From positions 62,001 to 126,000 of the forward strand of contig SUST01000003.1 in the NCBI GenBank assembly GCA_015063285.1: DNA of 64,000 nucleotides, in the 5' to 3' direction. The position numbers and the translations under genes were made by a program. Each line of letters starts with the position of its first letter. Within the stretch, counting starts at the first letter, position 1. Positions 26,437 to 34,440 of the stretch are shown here, one piece after another. The notes beneath the pieces were generated by a model. That model was not told the DNA's origin and ran no database searches. It saw only the letters and a list, made by a program, of their open reading frames with translations. This DNA comes from Thermoplasmata archaeon (GTDB lineage Archaea; Thermoplasmatota; Thermoplasmata; Methanomassiliicoccales; Methanomethylophilaceae).

Positions 26437-27420
26437 ATGGTAAAACCCCGTGTTGCAAGTCTTTTTGCCGGTATCGGTGGCATATGTCTTGGCTTCAAAG
26501 AAGCCGGTGCCGATATAATATATGCCAATGAGATAGATTCCTATGCTTGCCAGACATACCGTCATAATTTCAATGGGGCTCCTTATCTCGTTCAGGATGA
26601 TGTATATAACCAGCATCTTTCAGATTTGGACAATGTTGACATTATTGCAGCCGGATTTCCATGTCAGGCGTTTTCGATAGCTGGTTACCGTAAGGGCTTT
26701 GCAGATGACCGCGGAGTATTGTACACGCAGGTTGACAGACTTATTAATGAGTGTCATCCGAAAGCTGTTTTCTTAGAGAATGTGAAGAATTTGATGTCTC
26801 ATGACAACGGACGTACGTATAGTGTAATTAAAGCCGCTCTTTAGGATTCAGGATATTGCGTAACTCAGGCCGTTCTTAACACAATGGAATACGGCAATAT
26901 TCCTCAGAACAGAGAGCGCATTTATGTTGTTGCTTTCAGAAAGTCTCCAGACGGCTCATGTCTTGCTAAAGACTGTTTTAGTTTTCCCGAACCTATTCGT
27001 CTGACTGTTTCCGTTCATGATATCATCGATTATCACGATAAGAAAGCCGATTCTTTCTATTATAGTAAAGATCATAAGTATTATTCTCAGCTGGATCGGG
27101 AGATGACAAATCCGGATACTATTTATCAATGGCGCCGTGTCTATGTGCGTGAGAACAAAAGTAATGTCTGTCCTACGCTGACTGCCAACATGGGCACGGG
27201 AGGTCATAATGTCCCCCTTATCAGAGATGATTATGGTATTAGGAAGCTCACTCCTGAGGAGTGCCTTAAGTTCCAAGGATTCCCTGACAGTTTCTCTTTC
27301 CCTGATATTGCCAAGTCCCATATGTACAAGCAGGCGGGTAATTCTGTTTCCGTTCCTGTCATTAAGAGGATAGCAGAGAATATGATTTTCGCTATGCGCA
27401 ATTCGGGGATGATAGGTTGA
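26437..27420 (+). CDS. dcm: DNA (cytosine-5) methyltransferase with in-frame TAG
   Basis: Methylates cytosine at carbon 5 in a specific DNA site and protects it from the nuclease encoded next. Motif I is SLFAGIGG (about 8-15). Motif IV is GFPCQAFS with the catalytic Cys76. Motif VI is FLENV, motif VIII QNRERIYVV, and motif X GNSV near the C-terminus. TAG at 26842-26844 (codon 136) falls between AAL and DSGYCV, where relatives have an ordinary residue (commonly Glu or Lys) before GY. Both sides carry required motifs, so translation must pass the TAG for an active enzyme. 327 residues, normal length. The stop overlaps the TTG start of the nuclease. Confidence 0.85.
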
Positions 27421-28523
27421 CCAGTGTTTTCTGTAAGGCTTCGAAGGAGGAAAGGCATTCTTACATTCAGTATCTCCGGGCGATGTCTTCTATTAGCAGT
27501 CTTTTCTCTGAAAGCAATACTCCGTATATCGATTATCGTATCGTGGAGAATCTCTTTTGCAGATGTTTTAATGCAGAGAATCTTTCCAGATCATGCATTG
27601 CGATTGATGCACGTATCGGTCCGATTGGAGTGGGCATCAAAACTTTCGTAGACACCCCTTTTCAGAAGATTGCTGAATTCGACAAGAAACGGGAATACAC
27701 AGATACTGGAGATGTAATTGAGGATGCTTGCAGAGTATCCGAGCTCAGAAATGAGAGACTCGATTTCTCCAAAGATGCTTATGCGATAGATGATTTCATC
27801 TATCATTATGTCGTCCGCAGGCCCAATCGTCTTTCAATCCATGAATGTTCCATGGATTATATCGATCTTGATTCGATCAAGGTTACAAAGCAGACTGGCA
27901 AAGGATTTGACTTTACTGATGGAAAGAACAGGTTCAGATTCAGCAGATCTAAGAGTACAATTCTTGAATCTTTTAGTCTTGAGCACTCTCTTTATGATTT
28001 CGGAGTGGATTTCGTCGAGGATCCGATGAGGGCTATCGTCGAGGTTTATGAGGGGGAGTTTACTATAGGGGAGCCATCTTCACAGTCTATCGTTCAGAAA
28101 CCGACTATAGTTCTCCCGCTGTTCTCTACGAGAGGAGGTGTTCACGTCCCAGAAAAGAGCGGACTCAACCAATGGAATGCAGGAGGACGCAGAAGAGATT
28201 TTGATGAGATTTACATTCCTTATCAGAAGGAGGATCGCGATCGTATACCAGGCTTCTTCCCAGCTAGGGACACTCCGTTTGATCTGGAGCTGCCCAGCGG
28301 GGAGACTATCAGTGCCAAGGTCTGTCAGGATCAGGGAAAGGCCATAATGTCAAATCCCAACAAGGAACTCGGAAGATGGCTTCTCCGGGACGTGCTTCAT
28401 CTGGATGAGGGGCAGTTAGTCACGATGGATATGCTTGACAGCCTGGGCGTTAATGCAGTGATGTTCACTAAAGAAGATTCGGGTAAGTATTCGATAGATT
28501 TCACCAACATCGACTACGATTAA
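27417..28523 (+). CDS. Type II restriction endonuclease with B3-like C-terminal domain
   Basis: 368 residues from a TTG start overlapping the methyltransferase stop (TTGA). The C-terminal 150 residues (GLNQWNAGGRRRDFDEIYIP, FFPARDTPFDLELPSG, NPNKELGRWLLRDVL) match the B3-like recognition domain of the NgoFVII family of restriction enzymes. The N-terminal part has IDARIGPIGVGIKTF, likely the nuclease core. With the methyltransferase and Vsr this forms a complete cassette. The recognition site cannot be read from sequence. The 3' end overlaps the convergent vsr gene by 23 bp. Confidence 0.75.
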   Translation: MTSVFCKASKEERHSYIQYLRAMSSISSLFSESNTPYIDYRIVENLFCRCFNAENLSRSCIAIDARIGPIGVGIKTFVDTPFQKIAEFDKKREYTDTGDVIEDACRVSELRNERLDFSKDAYAIDDFIYHYVVRRPNRLSIHECSMDYIDLDSIKVTKQTGKGFDFTDGKNRFRFSRSKSTILESFSLEHSLYDFGVDFVEDPMRAIVEVYEGEFTIGEPSSQSIVQKPTIVLPLFSTRGGVHVPEKSGLNQWNAGGRRRDFDEIYIPYQKEDRDRIPGFFPARDTPFDLELPSGETISAKVCQDQGKAIMSNPNKELGRWLLRDVLHLDEGQLVTMDMLDSLGVNAVMFTKEDSGKYSIDFTNIDYD

Positions 28524-28932
28524 GAGTTTTCTCAATAGAGTCTGCACACTCTTCCGTATTTTTTATAATCTTTTTTCTCCAGAATCTCAGTACAGTATAC
28601 CCCATTTGTTCTAGCTGGGCTTCGACTTTGCGGTCTCTTTCCATATTCCTTTCGATTTTCGGAATCCAGTATTCTCTCTTGGTTCCGATACGTTCTTTCT
28701 GATTTTCCCAGTCATATCCGTGCCAGAATTCTGAATCACAGAAAATTGCTACTTTCTTTCCTTTGAATGCTATATCTGGTTTTCCCGGAAGGTCTTTGCA
28801 GTTCTTTCTGTATCTAAGCCCGCGTTTCCATAATTCCTTTCTCAAAATGACCTCTATCTCTGTATCTTTCGAGTGGATGGCCTGCATGTTCTTTCTGCGC
28901 TGTTCAGGAGTGTGATTGTCCACATTCTTCAA
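28501..28932 (-). CDS. vsr: Very short patch repair endonuclease
   Basis: 143 residues. Vsr nicks DNA 5' to the T of T:G mismatches that arise when 5-methylcytosine loses its amino group, so it belongs with a C5 methyltransferase. Typical features: RRKNMQAIHSKDTEIEVILR, KNCKDLPGKPDIAFKGKKVAIFCDSEFWHG (catalytic Asp in KPDIAF, the FCDSEFWHG strand) and VLRFW. Normal length. It is convergent with the endonuclease gene and overlaps it at the 3' end. Confidence 0.9.
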   Translation of the reverse strand: MKNVDNHTPEQRRKNMQAIHSKDTEIEVILRKELWKRGLRYRKNCKDLPGKPDIAFKGKKVAIFCDSEFWHGYDWENQKERIGTKREYWIPKIERNMERDRKVEAQLEQMGYTVLRFWRKKIIKNTEECADSIEKTLNRSRCW

Positions 28933-29137
28933 TCGAAGTTGTATTTTTACCTTTATCGATTATTTCATCGATGACACCGCCTATGAATGTTTCATCAAGG
29001 AGGACTTGGACGGCTTCTTGGAGTCCAGGTCGGACAACATGTTCCGCTATCTCAAGGATATTATCGGTATCAGCATCGAGGCTGCAGAATCGCAAACTGA
29101 TGCTGATAGAGAAAAGGTGGAAGACGATTTAATATGA
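28916..29137 (+). pseudogene. Truncated gene, C-terminal part only
   Basis: The frame ending at the TGA 29135-29137 has good codon use and a protein-like tail (ECFIKEDLDGFLESRSDNMF, YLKDIIGISIEAAESQTDAD). No ribosome site or proper start is found. Its 5' part stops where the vsr gene begins at 28932, so arrival of the restriction cassette probably cut off the front of an older gene. Family not recognised. Confidence 0.4.
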
Positions 29138-29144
29138 TTATGAT

Positions 29145-29170
29145 CCCCTCCCCGTAGGGAGGGGTTTTAT
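29145..29170. terminator. Strong hairpin terminator
   Basis: CCCCTCCC 29145-29152 pairs with GGGAGGGG 29157-29164, loop CGTA, followed by TTTTATT. It separates the truncated plus-strand gene from the minus-strand operon. Confidence 0.75.
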
Positions 29171-29467
29171 TCAATATTCGTCTGGCAACAGTATTGTTGT
29201 CACCGACCTATCGTACTCGGTTATGATGTAGATCTTCCCGAAATCGGTGTCGTACGAACTGAACAGTCTGTCTGAGACGCCTTCCTATCTCTCCGCCTCC
29301 AGAGCATCGTTGTTCATCTGCTTGTCCTCGTCACAGAGATCGCCCCAATCTCCACGGCAATGGCGGTCCAGACATTTCCGGATGGTCTCGGCAGCATCGG
29401 CACTGCCCATCATCATATCCCTGATTCCGATGGTGTTGACGATGGTACCGGTCTCGAACAGGCTCAC
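29171..29467 (-). CDS. Plasmid/phage-type small protein with in-frame TAG
   Basis: GTG start at 29467, overlapping the previous stop (GTGA). The first 60 residues (MMMGSADAAETIRKCLDRHC, GDWGDLCDEDKQMNNDALEA) end at TAG 29285-29287. The same frame then continues with GVSDRLFSSYDTDFGKIYII, TEYDRSVTTILLPDEY and a TGA. I recall small phage and plasmid proteins of anaerobes with both halves in one chain (WGDLC...N...L...YDT..GKIWIITE.DRS.TTILFPDEY), so the TAG (codon 61) is read as an amino acid. 98 residues. Function unknown. Confidence 0.75.
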
Positions 29468-30171
29468 GAGCTCACCTCCTCCATCGAAACGATTGTTCTT
29501 CCGTTCTCTGGCAGGATTATCGATTCCGACCCGTCCTTCCAGGTGAACCTCGGTACGGTGATCTTCTTGCAATCCCTCTCGATGATTGCCTCCATGTACG
29601 GTTTGTCCACGATCTTGACGATGTTGAAAGGTCTGTTCCTGCAATCGGTGTAGAATTTCCCGATCTCGAAAGGTCTTGCCGCAATGCCGTTCTCCTTCCT
29701 CTTCGATATCTCGTAGTGGTAGTTCCATGAGACATCGGTGATCCTCTTCCCATGGAATTTGAGAGATTCTATCATCTCCGATCCCAGCTGCTGGGCCTCC
29801 GGCTGGCTCGCATCCAGTTCCTTTAGGAACTCCATCCTATCGTAGCAGTTCTGTTCCTGTCCCTTGAAGTACTTCCTGGCGACGACCTTCCATCCGTTCA
29901 GGATGTACATCCCGTTGTCCCAATTGTCGCAGTCCAATTCATTCAGCTTCCCGATCCCCAGGGAGTTCCCATCCGCTCCCATGAAGTTCCCGATCACCTG
30001 GCAGAGCCTGGAGTATCCGTAGTCGCTCTTGTCCGGAGCTGCGAACCCTCTCAGATCGCAGTACTCCAGGAACGCTCCTACTGAATCTGCTCCTCCGTTC
30101 CAGTGGAGGTAGATCCCGAGGCCTTCTCTGGCCATGTCCTTCTCGGTGGTGATCACCGCTCTGTTCCCCAT
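29464..30171 (-). CDS. Phage/plasmid-type hypothetical protein
   Basis: 235 residues; start at 30171 with GGTGATCTG upstream. The N-terminal part (MGNRAVITTEKDM, GIYLHWNGGADSVGAFLEYC) is a pattern that I know from uncharacterised proteins of phages and plasmids in gut anaerobes. The C-terminal 60 residues are beta-rich with RPFNIVKIVDKPYMEAII. No catalytic motif is seen. Coupled on both sides in the minus-strand operon. Confidence 0.7.
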   Translation of the reverse strand: MGNRAVITTEKDMAREGLGIYLHWNGGADSVGAFLEYCDLRGFAAPDKSDYGYSRLCQVIGNFMGADGNSLGIGKLNELDCDNWDNGMYILNGWKVVARKYFKGQEQNCYDRMEFLKELDASQPEAQQLGSEMIESLKFHGKRITDVSWNYHYEISKRKENGIAARPFEIGKFYTDCRNRPFNIVKIVDKPYMEAIIERDCKKITVPRFTWKDGSESIILPENGRTIVSMEEVSS

Positions 30172-30467
30172 CAGATCACCCCCGACATCTTGGCTTCTGC
30201 CATCCACACCGTGAACTCTTCGTATTCAGAAGTGCTCATCAGTATGTCCAGAACTTCTTTCCTGTCCGCGAACATCCCTCTGAAGGGCTCGTCCGGGCAC
30301 ATGATGACCGGTTTCCTCTTGGATTTCCTGACGGTCTCGACGATCGCAGGGATCCCCATCCTGTGCTCCCTGTCGGTCTTCCTGATGACCAGCCTGTATC
30401 CGGTGTACTGGTCCTGGTCGACCCTGATGTTCTCGCTGTTCAGGACAGCGATCTGCCAATCCTGCAT
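30171..30467 (-). CDS. Hypothetical small protein
   Basis: 98 residues, soluble, mixed alpha/beta (WQIAVLNSENIRVDQDQYTG, KPVIMCPDEPFRGMFADRKE). The start follows the previous stop directly (TGAATG), and the stop overlaps the next start (TGATG). Unknown family; position suggests an accessory function of the plasmid/phage operon. Confidence 0.65.
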   Translation of the reverse strand: MQDWQIAVLNSENIRVDQDQYTGYRLVIRKTDREHRMGIPAIVETVRKSKRKPVIMCPDEPFRGMFADRKEVLDILMSTSEYEEFTVWMAEAKMSGVI

Positions 30468-30767
30468 TCAGGCCACCCCCTCTCCGCATGCGAGGATGTC
30501 CTTCACCGTCAGCATCCCGAGGGCGTTCAGCCTGTAGCACATCCTGTGCGCTCTCGTTCTTTTCGGACTGTCGGTCGCATGCCTCAGGAGGTGGTAGACG
30601 AATCCCTTCTCCTCCAGTCTTCTGATCTCGATGGACACCTGTCCTCTGGAGATTCCGATAGCATCCGCTATGCCGTCCTGAGTGGTCTCATAAAGCATCT
30701 CGTAGCTGTTCCCCAATCCCATCTGTCCGTACAGGTGGATCAGTATCTGCTCCTGCCTGGTGGTCAT
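30468..30767 (-). CDS. Winged-helix (MarR-like) regulator
   Basis: 99 residues, GGAGGTG upstream of the ATG and ATGA overlap with the gene before. TTQDGIADAIGISRGQVSIE is a helix-turn-helix that recognises DNA, followed by the wing-like IRRLEEKGFVYHLLRH. Likely a transcription regulator of the element. It lies mid-operon, so it may control the operon itself. Confidence 0.7.
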   Translation of the reverse strand: MTTRQEQILIHLYGQMGLGNSYEMLYETTQDGIADAIGISRGQVSIEIRRLEEKGFVYHLLRHATDSPKRTRAHRMCYRLNALGMLTVKDILACGEGVA

Positions 30768-31006
30768 CAGCAGCACCTCCCATATACTCCGTTGATGCAC
30801 TGATCGTCTTCGACCATGAATCCGGTGTGTCCGTTCCCGCACTCCCTGATCCATGCCGCCAGGTATCCGATGGATTCCCAGTCGCGGTTCTCCAGCATGT
30901 TCTTCAGATCTTGGGTGTCCCATCCGTAATCCAGGATGGTCACGATGTCGTCGACGCTCAGTCTGTCGATGACTTCGACTCCGGTGAGGATCCCGTAGTC
31001 GCTCAT
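30767..31006 (-). CDS. Hypothetical acidic small protein
   Basis: 79 residues from the ATG at 31006, preceded by GAGGTGGT. Acidic, no membrane segment, with paired cysteines at the end (YGRCC). Overlaps both neighbours by ATGA. Unknown function. Confidence 0.65.
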   Translation of the reverse strand: MSDYGILTGVEVIDRLSVDDIVTILDYGWDTQDLKNMLENRDWESIGYLAAWIRECGNGHTGFMVEDDQCINGVYGRCC

Positions 31007-31176
31007 CTGAACCACCTCATGTCCTCGGGGTAGTTCCCATCCTCGTCCAGCGGATATCCGTAACTTGGAATATCCGCTCTTACCGCTCCGACATCTCCGA
31101 AGTCGGCGAAGCTGTTTGGAAGGAACTGGTTTCTTAAGGAGTTTGACTTGGTTCCTTGATCTCTTTTACAGACCAT
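31003..31176 (-). CDS. Small hypothetical protein at the head of the operon
   Basis: The stop at 31003-31005 overlaps the next start as ATGA, the usual join in this operon, which supports a real gene here. The tail YGYPLDEDGNYPEDMRWFR is protein-like. The start is uncertain; ATG 31176 gives 57 residues. Confidence 0.4.
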   Translation of the reverse strand: MVCKRDQGTKSNSLRNQFLPNSFADFGDVGAVRADIPSYGYPLDEDGNYPEDMRWFR

Positions 31177-31387
31177 TTCTTTCAACCCTGGGCTTTCTTC
31201 GAAACCCAAGCGGGAAGGAACGAGGGCCGCATGCACGTAGCTTACACATCGAAGATGGAAAGCCCGATGATGCGGGCCGAGATTAGCGAAGGGTGGCGGA
31301 GAAGAAAGCACGGGTTGAATGTATTGATTCCACTGTCCACCAACAAATCTCTTTATTGTCGTCTTTCTTTCCCGGATTCGATAGGTC

Positions 31388-31966
31388 ATGACATGGGTCG
31401 TTGCAATTGATGAATCAGGGGATCTCGGTAAGGATTCCAGATTCTTCTCTATGGCAGCGGTCATCAACGAGCGTGTACGCAATCTGGAACCTGTTTTCAA
31501 AAAGATCCCTAAGATCAGAGAGGATTCCAAATTCTACAACTCGACCGAATCGGAGATCATCGATGTACTGGCTTCGTTGCCCGATTCCGATTCGATCATC
31601 ATATCGGTCACTGTCGATAAACATGACTATACCGGAAGTCATTATGGGGTTCACGGGAACAAGCTGTACGCAGCTGTCCTCGGGGATCTGTTCGACAGTG
31701 TTTTCGAACATATCGGTGCCCATGACGTTTCCGTTTTCTTGGATCGCAGCACCTTCGTGACCATTCTCGAATTGAACAGCATCTGTCTGGAAGCTGCGTC
31801 GCATCACGGAACAAACGTGAAGAAATGCGTCAAGGCCACATCCCATCAGAACAGATGTGTCCAGATCGCCGATTTCGCTGCCGGTGCGATAAACCGCAAA
31901 TTCGAATACGACGATATCAGATTCTACGGGTTAATAGAGAAGATATCCTTTGCCCGCAAGCATTGA
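31388..31966 (+). CDS. DUF3800 protein (RNase H-like fold)
   Basis: 192 residues. AIDESGDLG at the N-terminus and the late QIADFAAGAINRKFE carry the acidic residues typical of DUF3800, a family often found on mobile elements and thought to have an RNase H-like nuclease fold. Middle motif SVFLDRSTF adds another Asp. Function in the element is unproven; nucleic-acid cleavage is the family expectation. Divergently transcribed from the minus-strand operon. Confidence 0.8.
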   Translation: MTWVVAIDESGDLGKDSRFFSMAAVINERVRNLEPVFKKIPKIREDSKFYNSTESEIIDVLASLPDSDSIIISVTVDKHDYTGSHYGVHGNKLYAAVLGDLFDSVFEHIGAHDVSVFLDRSTFVTILELNSICLEAASHHGTNVKKCVKATSHQNRCVQIADFAAGAINRKFEYDDIRFYGLIEKISFARKH

Positions 31967-32138
31967 TGGCCACCCATGGCAACCTGGATGCGGGTCTTAT
32001 CAGGATAATACACTATTGGCCTCATTCATATTTAATCTATCCCTTTCTCAACTTTTGATCCCGCTGATTGTCCGCATCCTTCCTCTTTGTTTTTAGTAAA
32101 ATATTATATGTAAAATATACACTTAATAAAATAATGGG

Positions 32139-32157
32139 AATGACATACACTGTCATT
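32139..32157. promoter_or_regulatory. Palindromic operator
   Basis: AATGACATACACTGTCATT has 7-bp arms, downstream of a TATA-like AAAATATTATATG (about 32098-32110) and before the gene starting at 32183. The half-site TGTCAT also lies in the promoters at 33033 and 34415. Confidence 0.5.
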
Positions 32158-32182
32158 CGCAAACTCTTTCGGAGGATAACAA

Positions 32183-32614
32183 ATGGAAGATCTCTCAAAC
32201 GATTCAACCGAGTCAAAGGATTCGGGGACAGCATTCACGAAATACTCTTACAAGGTCGGCTTCAACGCCGCCATGGTATCTGTTTTCGCAGATTCCCTCT
32301 GCATCGATGACGAGATGCGCATCGACACTCTGATCCAAGCTCTAGCGGCGGAATTCCACAGACAGTATTCCGTTCTCGATAATCCGACGGAGGTCCTGGG
32401 GGAATTCATCTCGGCCGTATAGGATTCTATAGTTGACAATCTCGATAGAGATACAGTCTTTGGCGGATCGACATCTGTCGCAGGATATGTCGATGCTCTC
32501 TCCTACATCACCGATTTCAGAGGTTGCGATGACGATCGCTGCAGCCGCTGCAAGGAATGCAAGGGGTGCTCCCATGAGCGATTACGAGCTCATCCCCACG
32601 AGCACCCGCGGTAA
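32183..32614 (+). CDS. Small protein with in-frame TAG and Cys-rich C-terminus
   Basis: ATG at 32183 after CGGAGGATAAC. The first 79 residues (FTKYSYKVGFNAAMVSVFAD, LIQALAAEFHRQYSVLDNPT) end at TAG 32420-32422. Reading through gives DSIVDNLDRDTVFGGSTS, then YVDALSYITDFRGCDDDRCS followed by RCKECKGC, a metal-binding-like cluster, and stops at TAA 32612-32614. The cysteine cluster would hardly arise by chance, so readthrough at codon 80 is favoured. 143 residues. The end overlaps the next gene. No family is recognised. Confidence 0.6.
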
Positions 32615-32945
32615 GAAGTATCCTCTCGGTTGGGTGCACTTCGCTCCGGGCATCAATACCAAGCGCAGGACGATGACCGAAAGCTATCTCATGCAGAGGA
32701 TGCCCCGCACCAACACCATCGCTCAGAATCAGCATTACGTCGAGAAGGTCATGAACAACAAGCGCACGCCCGAGTACAATAAGAACGTCATCAGGCAGTT
32801 CGTCAACGACCATCTCGACAAGTTCATGGCCCTGTCCGACAGGACAGAGGATCCCGATCTCAACGAGTGGGCTCGGAAGAAGAACGCCGGTGCAAGATTC
32901 GGTTGGATCTCTTGGTTCAAGGCGGAATTCTGTAACTTCAGGTGA
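32574..32945 (+). CDS. Single-repeat paralog of the 3769-4935 protein
   Basis: 123 residues; start at 32574 with GGGGTG upstream. Residues 50-85 (NQHYVEKVMNNKRTPEYNKN, VIRQFVNDHLDKFMA) match the repeat unit of the four-repeat protein near the left end of the element, including the YxxKVMxNK and LF/FMA positions. A basic N-terminal part precedes it. The two genes probably have a shared binding partner. Unknown function. Confidence 0.65.
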   Translation: MSDYELIPTSTRGKKYPLGWVHFAPGINTKRRTMTESYLMQRMPRTNTIAQNQHYVEKVMNNKRTPEYNKNVIRQFVNDHLDKFMALSDRTEDPDLNEWARKKNAGARFGWISWFKAEFCNFR

Positions 32946-33054
32946 TTACATAATGTCCGAAAACGACCCTCAGGACCATCAGCCAGACGTTCAATCATAC
33001 TTATGTAATCAGTATCTGATAAGGTTTATATTTGTCATATACATCCAGCCGATC

Positions 33055-34020
33055 ATGCCCTACAAGAAGGCTGTAAGGAACATCACGATATCAGGTACGT
33101 CGAAGATCATCCCCGTTTCCACCGAGGTCAAGGAGCTCGGACTGGGTCCGAAGGATACCGTCGTAGCTTATCTCGCGATCCCCGGATCCCTTGAGGAGTA
33201 TGCTTTGGATCTCGCCACGACCTTCTGCAACCAGGGCGCATACTATGTGAATGAGAAGTACCTCACATCGAAGGACTGCAATCCTGTTGGACATCATTTC
33301 GAGAACATGCTGGATGACACCAACCGCTCAGAATGCGAGCTCATCGTCAATAGGTTGGCAGCATTGAATTACATGATCGACACCATGCGCTCTTACACGA
33401 AGACCATGGTCTCCGGACCCTATGCATACTATGCAGAGGATCTCAGGACGTTCGTGGCCAAGTTCGATCCGTCGGAGCTTGTGGATGATGATGAGATCTC
33501 ACGCAACATCAAGAACCTCATGACGCAGATTAACGTCCTCAGGGCGTGTCTGAACACACCTTTGTTCGATTTCTCCCCGATAGATTCCGTCAAGCATCTC
33601 CAGAACTATATGGACAGGGCACTGGAGGATGTGGTCAGGCTGTTCCATTGTGCTCCCGAAAGAAGGGAGGAGGAGTGCAGCAGAATCAATCAGGAATGGC
33701 AGGACGAGGTGAACAAGGTCATCTACCGCGACATGTACTTCGTCGGTCTGAAGATGAACAGATCCGACGGAGGATTCACTGGTATGCCGGAGTTCTCGGT
33801 CATATCCGCTCCGACCCACAGGATGGCCTTGGAATCGTTCTCCGATGACAATTCCCAATCATACGCATTCGGTCCGTATATGGATGAATCCGAGTGCTCA
33901 GAGCTCGTCTCCTACCTCAGATTGAAGTGGAAGCTGGAGATCAAGCAGGATTCCGACCAGAGCACGGTGGTGCAGGTCAAGAATCTGATCAATGAATACA
34001 ACGTAATGTCTGGTGAGTGA
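33055..34020 (+). CDS. Protein with AbrB-like N-terminal domain
   Basis: 321 residues. The TATA-like TTTATATTT at 33025-33033 lies about 25 bp before the ATG, so a leaderless transcript is likely. Residues 5-42 (NITISGTSKIIPVSTEVKEL, GLGPKDTVVAYL) have the swapped-hairpin AbrB/MazE pattern, a DNA-binding fold. The remaining 280 residues are helical then alpha/beta with no recognised motif. Possibly a regulator of the right-hand part of the element. Confidence 0.65.
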   Translation: MPYKKAVRNITISGTSKIIPVSTEVKELGLGPKDTVVAYLAIPGSLEEYALDLATTFCNQGAYYVNEKYLTSKDCNPVGHHFENMLDDTNRSECELIVNRLAALNYMIDTMRSYTKTMVSGPYAYYAEDLRTFVAKFDPSELVDDDEISRNIKNLMTQINVLRACLNTPLFDFSPIDSVKHLQNYMDRALEDVVRLFHCAPERREEECSRINQEWQDEVNKVIYRDMYFVGLKMNRSDGGFTGMPEFSVISAPTHRMALESFSDDNSQSYAFGPYMDESECSELVSYLRLKWKLEIKQDSDQSTVVQVKNLINEYNVMSGE

Positions 34021-34030
34021 ATTGGATGGG

Positions 34031-34372
34031 ATGATGCCCTATTGCGAACAGATGAAGATCAGCATGAGACTTCGCACCGAGCAACCTTTGGATCTGACTG
34101 AGAACGAGATCATCATCGACAGGATAAAGCAGCATTCCTTCGTTGAGGTCCAGGATAAGGACAGGTAGGCTGAGATGCTTCTCATGACAGCAGTCTCCAT
34201 GGACATGGACCGCTACTTCTCCGGCGATATGGATGCTTGGATGATCAGCATCATGGACAGGATAAGGATCTACGCACGCCAGTATGTAGGTCAGGCAAAC
34301 TGCATCGGAGGATTTTCCGGTGACGAACCATTACCTCCCGAGACCATCTTCAAGGATGTCAAGGAATTCTGA
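34031..34372 (+). CDS. Hypothetical protein with in-frame TAG
   Basis: Frame from ATG 34031 reads MPYCEQMKISMRLRTEQPLD and on to VEVQDKDR, meets TAG 34166-34168 (codon 46), and continues in the same frame with AEMLLMTAVSMDMDRYFSGD up to TGA at 34372. As one chain it has 113 residues. Alternatively two small genes of 45 and 65 residues exist, the second starting at ATG 34175; its upstream AGGTAGGCTGAG is only a weak ribosome site. Unknown function. Confidence 0.5.
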
Positions 34373-34402
34373 ATGGGAATCCTCCCATTCTCTTTTTGTC
34401 CG

Positions 34403-34440
34403 ACAAGTATTATATGTCATACATGTAATACAAGTATTAT
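34403..34440 (+). promoter_or_regulatory. Leaderless promoter with direct repeat
   Basis: ACAAGTATTAT occurs at 34403-34413 and 34430-34440, the second copy reaching the ATG at 34439. Between them are the TATA-like TATTATATG and TGTCATACATGTA. The TATA-to-ATG distance of about 26 bp suggests a leaderless mRNA, and the repeat suggests an operator for the AbrB-like protein. Confidence 0.5.

Noticed and set aside
26842-26844. Simple nonsense mutation or sequencing error in the methyltransferase
   Set aside because: Possible for one gene, but the same behaviour in seven other genes and the lack of any TAG stop in the window make a common decoding cause more likely.
28904-29095. Minus-strand frame between vsr and the hairpin
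   Set aside because: The plus-strand frame has better codon use and ends just before a terminator in the right direction; the minus frame overlaps the vsr start without a ribosome site.
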